A model generated the notes under the pieces. That model searched no databases. It had not been told where the DNA came from and saw only the letters and a program-made list of their open reading frames with translations. Positions 6,903 through 11,408 of a stretch of 11,408 bases of DNA are shown piece after piece (within the stretch, counting starts at the first letter, position 1; each line of letters opens with the position of its first letter). Source of the stretch: Acidobacteriota bacterium (GTDB lineage: Bacteria; Acidobacteriota; Terriglobia; Terriglobales; Acidobacteriaceae); assembly GCA_021793595.1 (NCBI GenBank), contig JAJYSL010000127.1, positions 1-11,408 on the forward strand, read 5' to 3'. Made by a program: the position numbers and the translations under genes.

Positions 6903-8831
6903 CTAACCGCCCAGTAACTCGTGTTCCTTGGCTTGCGGGAAGACGTGGTGGATTGGGCGAGCCATCATGTGCCAATCCTTAGTGGCGGGGTCGAAGCGAC
7001 AGTTGGCGAACACATGCCATTTCTCCTCGTCCATCTTTGGCGTGTCGGCCCGGAAGTAATATCCCGGCCAGCGGGTCTCTTCGCGGAACAGAACCGTTCT
7101 GACATGAGCCTCCGCCTGCCACATGCGATGGATGTTTTCCCAGGCCCGCATCAGTTCATGGAGGTTGGAAGCACCCAGTTTCTCCGAGTCTTCACGCAGG
7201 AAGGCCAAGAGGTTCAGCGCCTGTTCCAGTTGCGCCTTATTCGTCTGGAACTGCGAACTGACGCCGCCCGCGTATTCGTCCATGATCTTCTGCAGCCGGA
7301 ACATAAACATGCGCGGTTTAATGTAATGCGGGTTCACCTCTGTATCGGTGGTGGCATTCTTGTGCTGCTCGAACGTCTCCATCGGTTTCAGAATTTCTGC
7401 GACTGTAGCATCAATGACGCTCTGCTCCACAGCGGGCATCGTGTCGTTGTCCACAATGAATTTCACTGCGGCCTTGGCGGCGATGCGCCCTTCCGTGTGA
7501 GAACCGGAAGAGAACTTATGGCTCGACGCGCCGGACGCATCTCCCGCGCAAAACAGTCCTTTCACCGTAGACATGTTGGTGTAACCCCAGAAGTAGTGGC
7601 TGCGGGTTTCGTCTGTTTGCAAGTCGGGCGGACCGCTGACCCAAGCCCCAGAGGCGCCTGAGTGCGAGCCGATGAAGTACGGCTCGGCGGCCGCGATCTC
7701 CGAACTCTTCTCTTCGGGCTGGACATTGCTTCCCGCCCACAGAATGGCCTGCGAGATGGTCATGTCCAGGAAGTCTTCCCAGGCTTCGTTCTCCAGGTCC
7801 TTCATCTTCTTCTTGTAAGCCTTGGGGTCGTCCTTGAAAGTGTCCGCAATGTTCTGGATCGCCTCCTCGGTACGCATGAAGATTGGGCCTTTCCCTTCCA
7901 TCACGTCCAACATGCCAAGATAATTGCGCAGGTTGGCCGGGATCGGCTTGATGCGCCCATACGGCAGCCAGTTCTCCAGTTCCGGACGGCGCGTCACCAT
8001 GTACTCCTCACCCATGGCGTTGGTCGCCCGCGACTTGAAGAGTAGGAACCACGCACCAACCGGGCCATAAGCGTCCTTGAACCGGATGGGGATGAAACGC
8101 ACTTCCTGGCATGTCATCTCCGCCCCGGCCTTCAAAGTGAAGTATGCCGCAGAGCCAGCGTTCCACGGTGGATACCAGGCCCGTCCCAAGCCTTCACCCG
8201 AACTGCGCGGCTTAAAGATGTGCACAGCGCCTCCCATCGCGTCCAGCGTGGCCTTGGCCTTGAACACATACACTTTGTTCTCGCGAACGGAGAAGCCAAT
8301 GGCACCCGCACAGCGGTCCCCGTCCATCAGCGGCCCGACGATGAAAATGCGCTCGAAGATCTGGCCCACTCCATCCTGGTGGAGTGCGTTCTTGGCCGCT
8401 TCGGCCACGATGACCTTGTACGATTCACCGTTCAACATCAGCTGCCAGCGACCCTCATGCACGTAGTTGCCTTGCTCATCTTTCCAGATTGGCAGGCCCC
8501 ACTTCTCGAACAGGTGGACCGAAGAATCCACGTGTCGCGCGATGTTTGCCACCAGGTCTTCTCTGGTCACGCCCATCAGGTCATTGCGCACATAATCCAC
8601 GTAATCTTTTACGGTGTTCTTTCCATCTTTCAGTCCTACGTATTGGTTAATGGCCGACAGGCCCATGGCAACGGCCCCCGACCTGTCCATGGCCGCCTTG
8701 TCCACCAGCGTCACCTTGAGTCCCTTCTTGCGTGCCCAATGTGCGGCCTCGACAGCCGCCCCACAGGCCGCCATGCCTCCGCCCAGGATGAGCAGGTCAG
8801 TTTCAATGATCTGTACGTCAAACTTTTCCAT
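6903..8831 (-). CDS. aprA: Adenylylsulfate (APS) reductase alpha subunit
   Basis: FAD-carrying catalytic subunit that reduces APS to sulfite and AMP in the cytoplasm (reversible in sulfur oxidisers). The 642 residues are of normal family length. The FAD-binding start LLILGGGMAACGAAVEAA lies at 13-30. The substrate-site region reads EVRFIPIRFKDAYGPVGAW at 243-261 and GSHSGASGAWVSG at 388-400; by family comparison R250 and H390 fill the places of the catalytic arginine and histidine. The second FAD stretch GLFCAGDASGASSHKFSSGS is at 425-444. The C-terminal helical domain from about 465 includes the WPGYYFRAD motif at 588-596. The ATG at 8831 has AAGGAG in the 13-base gap after the aprB stop. 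A strong terminator follows the stop, so aprBA is a self-contained transcript end. Confidence 0.98.
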   Translation of the reverse strand: MEKFDVQIIETDLLILGGGMAACGAAVEAAHWARKKGLKVTLVDKAAMDRSGAVAMGLSAINQYVGLKDGKNTVKDYVDYVRNDLMGVTREDLVANIARHVDSSVHLFEKWGLPIWKDEQGNYVHEGRWQLMLNGESYKVIVAEAAKNALHQDGVGQIFERIFIVGPLMDGDRCAGAIGFSVRENKVYVFKAKATLDAMGGAVHIFKPRSSGEGLGRAWYPPWNAGSAAYFTLKAGAEMTCQEVRFIPIRFKDAYGPVGAWFLLFKSRATNAMGEEYMVTRRPELENWLPYGRIKPIPANLRNYLGMLDVMEGKGPIFMRTEEAIQNIADTFKDDPKAYKKKMKDLENEAWEDFLDMTISQAILWAGSNVQPEEKSSEIAAAEPYFIGSHSGASGAWVSGPPDLQTDETRSHYFWGYTNMSTVKGLFCAGDASGASSHKFSSGSHTEGRIAAKAAVKFIVDNDTMPAVEQSVIDATVAEILKPMETFEQHKNATTDTEVNPHYIKPRMFMFRLQKIMDEYAGGVSSQFQTNKAQLEQALNLLAFLREDSEKLGASNLHELMRAWENIHRMWQAEAHVRTVLFREETRWPGYYFRADTPKMDEEKWHVFANCRFDPATKDWHMMARPIHHVFPQAKEHELLGG

Positions 8832-8844
8832 CTGCGACTCCTTC

Positions 8845-9291
8845 CTAAGCGTTCGCGTTAAAACTGAAAACTTCCTTCGTGCCCAGAGATGCCGGTTCTG
8901 TATAGAGCACAGGACTGTCTAGGTCGCTATCGTCCTCAAACCCGCCGTTCGGCGCCGCCGCTCCTTCAGGGGTGCTGCGAATAGGAAATTTGAAGCGTTT
9001 CAGGGTCCCATTCCGGAACTTGACGGTCCACATGATCGAATCGGTAGAGCGTAACGGGGTGACCGCAGCGCCCATGGGAACAAAATCTGCGTATCCACGA
9101 ATTTCTATGGCTTGCGTGGGGCAGATCTTGACGCAGTTGTAACACTCCCAGCACATCGAAACATCCTGGTTATAGGCCTTCATGGTGCTCTTATTCAGCA
9201 CCATCAGGTCATTGGGACAGATATACTGGCAGGCAGTCCTGTCCAGTGCTTTGCACCCGTCGCATTTGTCGGGGTTCACGTAGCTCGGCAT
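8845..9291 (-). CDS. aprB: Adenylylsulfate (APS) reductase beta subunit
   Basis: Ferredoxin-like partner of AprA, 148 residues, which carries electrons through two 4Fe-4S clusters to the FAD. Cluster motifs are C10-x2-C13-x7-C21-x3-C25 and C47-x2-C50-x2-C53-x3-C57; the long loop between the second and third cysteine of the first motif is typical of AprB. W48, just after C47, matches the tryptophan implicated in electron transfer between cluster I and the flavin in the archaeal enzyme. The C-terminal part from about 90 to 148 is the extended tail that wraps around AprA. The ATG at 9291 has an AAGGAG site a few bases upstream. It is preceded by a 311-bp gap with a candidate promoter and a tiny leader frame, and followed 13 bases later by aprA. 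Confidence 0.97.
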   Translation of the reverse strand: MPSYVNPDKCDGCKALDRTACQYICPNDLMVLNKSTMKAYNQDVSMCWECYNCVKICPTQAIEIRGYADFVPMGAAVTPLRSTDSIMWTVKFRNGTLKRFKFPIRSTPEGAAAPNGGFEDDSDLDSPVLYTEPASLGTKEVFSFNANA

Positions 9292-9350
9292 AATCTCTCC
9301 TTCCGATTCCTAACTATTTGCGTAGTCCATCCTTCTGTCCATGACGCGAA

Positions 9351-9374
9351 TCACATTTTTTTGGTGCGTTTCAT
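9351..9374 (-). CDS. Possible seven-codon leader frame upstream of aprB
   Basis: An ATG at 9374 is preceded by TTAGGAGAGAAACG, a good ribosome site at normal spacing, and encodes MKRTKKM before a TGA at 9353-9351. It lies 60 bases ahead of the aprB start and about 20 bases after the start site expected from the candidate promoter. It could be a translated leader that affects aprB expression, or a remnant left when the true start was displaced. The only evidence is the well-placed ribosome site. Confidence 0.25.
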   Translation of the reverse strand: MKRTKKM

Positions 9375-9399
9375 CGTTTCTCTCCTAATATCCAGATCG

Positions 9400-9428
9400 A
9401 ATGTAGACCTGTTGAGAATTCGCGGCAA
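9400..9428 (-). promoter_or_regulatory. Candidate sigma-70-type promoter for aprBA
   Basis: On the minus strand TTGCCG (9428-9423, 4 of 6 consensus positions) is followed after exactly 17 bases by TACATT (9405-9400, 4 of 6). Transcription would begin near 9393, giving a leader of about 100 bases before aprB. The match is moderate and no start site can be seen from sequence alone. Confidence 0.35.
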
Positions 9429-9473
9429 CAATGCACAAGGTTCGACACGTCGTCAGATTTTTGTAATATTTTT

Positions 9474-9502
9474 CAGCGCAACGGAATCAGCGATCCGCGC
9501 TG
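9474..9502. repeat. Imperfect stem-loop upstream of the aprB promoter
   Basis: CAGCGC at 9474-9479 and GCGCTG at 9497-9502 are perfect 6-bp inverted arms. Inside them GGAATC and GATCC add a second stem with one bulged base around a three-base loop. It lies about 45 bases upstream of the candidate -35. On the minus strand it is followed by A-rich, not T-rich, sequence, so it is not a standard terminator; an operator or 3' stabilising stem of the regulator message is possible. Confidence 0.4.
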
Positions 9503-9602
9503 TGGCGAATTGGTGTAGATATTGCGATTTCAGCTATTTGAGAGGATGGGGATGGTAGGGATGGCTTTCTTCGCTGCATTTGCAGTGCCCGGCGCTCCCT
9601 TG

Positions 9603-10574
9603 TTAGCGTGCGGAGAGACTTTCTGGATTTTCTGGATTCGTGAATCTCGATTTCTGGCCTGAGGCGGAAGAGTTATTTCGCAGATGCCGCATAGTCTTTT
9701 GGGTCGGGACATCCCTCGCTGGCGGTGCCGGAGATTTCAAGGATAAAGGCTTGGAGCTGGAAGCCCTCTTATCAGCAGCAGACAACGTCTTGTGCGTAGC
9801 TTCCTCGGGCAGCACTTCCACTTCTCCGCAATTGGCCCAGCGTAGAAGATCTGCCGAGGACGAGGGCTCCGGTATGGTGCCCGCATCGAGAGTATCGGGC
9901 AGCAACGCACATGATCCTATCGCCAGAACGGCTATCAGGACACGCATTCCCTTGGCCCGTTCATCCGAGGTTAAGGCTGCGATCAGGCCGCCATTCTCCC
10001 AATTGCACTGGAGTAAGCGCACATCCACAACGGCAAGCGCGGGGCGAAAAACCGCCAGCACCGCCGAAGAATCATATCCGCTACGCGCATACCGCAGAAT
10101 TAAATTTTCATTGGGATGTTGCGATAGACGCTGGATCAATTGCTCGTTGCGGGTGATCACAAGGACATTGGTGGGCTCTCTGTGAACGCGCCGGCAGTAT
10201 GGGCAATCCTGGCAGAAGTCTTTACAGAATTCTTTGCTGTGCCCGGTTCCGTGCATCGCCAGCCGGAGTTGAAAACACATGCTGGCGCGCACTCGATAGA
10301 CGACACAGCCTTTGCACTCAGCGCGGAGTTCTTCGCCGAAGTATTCCCAGCAATGGAGAATGTGGTTTTCTGTATGAACGACAGGGAGAGGGTTGGAATT
10401 TTCCGGATCGGACATGCCCACAAATCGCGCGAGATCGCGCTCATCAATGCGATAGTGTCCGCCTGGAGTCCGTATCGCGGGGAGCCTACCCTTTTTGACC
10501 CACTTTAGGACGGTGTCCGGCTGGACCGAGCAACGGCGCGCGGCCTTGCCAGTCGTGATGTATTGGGCCGCCAC
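9603..10574 (-). CDS. MerR/excisionase-type HTH regulator with cysteine-rich and receiver-like domains
   Basis: A 323-residue putative transcription regulator. Residues 4-53 form a MerR-like helix-turn-helix (ITTGKAARRCSV...DTVLKWVKKGRLPAIRTPGGHYRI). Residues 75-127 are cysteine-rich: C75-W-E, C87-x2-C90, C100, C117, C121-x2-C124-x2-C127, resembling 'two-CW'-like metal or Fe-S segments. Residues 136-225 look like a response-regulator receiver (NVLVITRN..., AVVDVRLL with D184), but the usual acidic pair after the first strand is replaced by T-R-N, so normal phosphorylation is doubtful. The tail from 255 is low-complexity, rich in serine, alanine and proline. The frame is open to an ATG at 10772, but the GTG at 10574 is chosen: GGAGGTG stands eight bases before it and the protein then starts directly at the helix-turn-helix. 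It diverges from sat and precedes aprBA, so control of this cluster is likely but inferred. Confidence 0.85.
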   Translation of the reverse strand: MAAQYITTGKAARRCSVQPDTVLKWVKKGRLPAIRTPGGHYRIDERDLARFVGMSDPENSNPLPVVHTENHILHCWEYFGEELRAECKGCVVYRVRASMCFQLRLAMHGTGHSKEFCKDFCQDCPYCRRVHREPTNVLVITRNEQLIQRLSQHPNENLILRYARSGYDSSAVLAVFRPALAVVDVRLLQCNWENGGLIAALTSDERAKGMRVLIAVLAIGSCALLPDTLDAGTIPEPSSSADLLRWANCGEVEVLPEEATHKTLSAADKRASSSKPLSLKSPAPPARDVPTQKTMRHLRNNSSASGQKSRFTNPENPESLSAR

Positions 10575-10684
10575 GGCATTACACCTCCGGGAAGCAATTA
10601 AAGTTTGATCCTCTCTCTTTGAAAATGCAACCTCGATCGCAGAAATAGGGTTGATTGCCACGAACAATATCTGGAAATTATGGA

Positions 10685-10712
10685 TTTTTGGAGGCTTTTC
10701 TTGCCTCAAAAA
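10685..10712. promoter_or_regulatory. Inverted repeat between the regulator and sat: likely operator
   Basis: TTTTT(G)GAGGC-TTTTCTT-GCCTCAAAAA: the arms GAGGC (10691-10695) and GCCTC (10703-10707) are perfect, and the flanking T5 and A5 runs extend the symmetry with one bulged base. The A run follows and the T run precedes on both strands, so it cannot work as an intrinsic terminator in either direction, which favours a protein-binding site. It lies 70 bases before the sat ATG and about 110 bases before the regulator's GTG, so one protein here could act on both genes. Confidence 0.5.
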
Positions 10713-10719
10713 GTACGTT
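10689..10719 (+). promoter_or_regulatory. Candidate sat promoter with a long, MerR-type spacer
   Basis: TTGGAG at 10689-10694 and TACGTT at 10714-10719 could serve as -35 and -10, separated by 19 bp, longer than the optimal 17. Promoters controlled by MerR-family activators characteristically have 19-20-bp spacers with an inverted repeat between the hexamers, and here the GAGGC/GCCTC dyad sits largely in that interval. Both hexamers are weak matches, so this is a hypothesis tied to the MerR-like regulator next door. Confidence 0.28.
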
Positions 10720-10782
10720 TGTTCCGAAGTGTGAAGGCTACTACCATCACAGCCGAGTAGTTCGCACAACAAGGAGCGCTAT

Positions 10783-11408
10783 ATGAGCAAATTAATTCTT
10801 CCGCACGGTGGTCAGTCACTCAAAGTGCTTTTACTCGATGGAGAAGAGCGGAAACAAGAAATTCAAAAGGCCCAGCATCTGAAGAGGGTTCCCATGACCT
10901 CACGCGAGACCAGCGATCTCATCATGATGGGCATCGGCGCCTTTACCCCCTTGGATGGTTTCATGGGACATGAAGATTGGAAGGGCTGTTGCGACAGCAT
11001 GTCCATGCCTTCCAAGGCCGGTCTGTTTTGGCCCATTCCCATCACGCTTTCGGTGGAAGAAGACTATGCGAAATCGATTGCGATTGGCGAGGAGGTTGCC
11101 CTCTGGGACACAGAAACAGATTCCATCATGGGCACCATGAAGGTCACAGAAAAATACAAGATCGATAAAGCCTATGAATGCCAGCAGGTCTTTCGCACCA
11201 TGGATCCAAAACATCCCGGCGTGCAAAAGGTGATGGAACAGGGATGTGTGAACCTGGCCGGTCCCGTCAGAGTGGTGTCTGAGTCCTATTACCCGGAAAT
11301 GTTTGCGGGGATTTACCAGCGCCCTGCTGAAGCCCGCGCAGAGTTTGAACGGCGCGACTGGACCACTATTGCCGCATTGCAATTGCGAAATCCGATGCAC
11401 CAACCGCA
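10783..11408 (+). CDS. sat: Sulfate adenylyltransferase (ATP sulfurylase), N-terminal 208 residues (cut by window edge)
   Basis: Activates sulfate with ATP to form APS and pyrophosphate, the first step of sulfate reduction, in the cytoplasm. The visible part starts MSKLILPHGG and carries the family hallmarks MMGIGAFTPLDGFMG at about 49-63 and GLFWPIPITLSV at 78-89. At the very edge comes the ATP-binding motif QLRNPMH (family form QxRNPxHxxH), starting near residue 200. The DNA ends inside this motif, so the HxGH-like loop and the rest of the enzyme (about half the protein) are not seen. The ATG at 10783 has AAGGAG upstream. It diverges from the regulator gene across 208 bp that hold an inverted repeat and a candidate promoter, so it is transcribed separately from aprBA and qmo. 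Confidence 0.97.
   Translation, partial: MSKLILPHGGQSLKVLLLDGEERKQEIQKAQHLKRVPMTSRETSDLIMMGIGAFTPLDGFMGHEDWKGCCDSMSMPSKAGLFWPIPITLSVEEDYAKSIAIGEEVALWDTETDSIMGTMKVTEKYKIDKAYECQQVFRTMDPKHPGVQKVMEQGCVNLAGPVRVVSESYYPEMFAGIYQRPAEARAEFERRDWTTIAALQLRNPMHQP

Larger units (their letters stand above)
9292..9602. other. Intergenic region between the regulator gene and aprB
   Basis: These 311 bases hold no recognisable protein gene. Features seen are an imperfect hairpin at 9474-9502, a candidate sigma-70-type promoter at 9400-9428, a seven-codon leader frame at 9351-9374, a short stem CTGCA-TT-TGCAG at 9574-9585, and a small palindrome CGACACGTCG at 9443-9452. A G-rich tract on the plus strand (9544-9564, repeats of GGATGG) lies just after the regulator's stop. 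There is no hairpin with a T-tract on the minus strand, so no confident terminator for the regulator gene; it may read through into aprBA. Confidence 0.7.

Noticed and set aside
9574..9585. CTGCA-TT-TGCAG stem as a terminator for the regulator gene
   Set aside because: The stem is short with a two-base loop, and no T-tract follows on the minus strand.
10575..10772. N-terminal extension of the regulator to an upstream ATG at 10772
   Set aside because: The extra 66 residues have no domain and would run through the AT-rich promoter/operator region to within ten bases of the sat start. The GTG at 10574 has a perfect GGAGGTG site and begins the helix-turn-helix.

Overview
The window carries a nearly contiguous set of genes for dissimilatory sulfate reduction. 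Seven families are recognisable directly from motifs: ATP sulfurylase (sat, cut off by the right edge), APS reductase (aprB, aprA), the membrane-bound electron-transfer complex QmoABC, and the alpha subunit of dissimilatory sulfite reductase (dsrA, cut off by the left edge). Together they take sulfate to APS, APS to sulfite, and start sulfite reduction. This points to an anaerobic sulfate-reducing (less likely sulfur-oxidising) bacterium. Coding DNA has moderately high GC, while the intergenic stretches are clearly AT-richer. Codon use and motifs do not let me name a phylum: Acidobacteriota, Nitrospirota and Desulfobacterota relatives all remain possible, and a horizontally acquired cluster is also possible.

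Layout from right to left, all on the minus strand except sat: sat (plus strand, 10783 to the edge) diverges from a gene for a three-part regulator (10574-9603). That protein has a MerR/excisionase-like helix-turn-helix, a cysteine-rich middle segment and a degenerate receiver-like domain. After a 311-bp gap come aprB and aprA (9291-6903), closed by a very strong intrinsic terminator (6863-6893). Only 27 bp past the terminator a second block begins: a small Ogr/Delta-type zinc-finger protein, a YkgJ-family cysteine-cluster protein, qmoA, qmoB and qmoC (6835-991). It is tightly packed, with 8-bp overlaps or gaps of a few bases. A 309-bp AT-rich region dense in palindromes then leads into dsrA (681 to the left edge).

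How it fits together: Sat activates sulfate with ATP, and AprBA reduces APS to sulfite and AMP. QmoABC is the menaquinol-linked electron donor to AprBA, and DsrA belongs to the DsrAB enzyme that reduces sulfite with DsrC. The terminator after aprA would make abundant aprBA message and much less qmo message, unless read-through is regulated. The two cysteine-rich small genes between aprA and qmoA have no obvious catalytic role and are candidates for metal or Fe-S handling or assembly of the pathway.

The most interesting parts are the regulator and its likely operator next to sat, the array of three palindromes upstream of dsrA (two with CRP/FNR-family geometry), the zinc-finger/YkgJ pair, and the terminator-plus-hairpin junction inside the cluster. 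No RNA genes, insertion sequences, CRISPR arrays or phage genes were seen.
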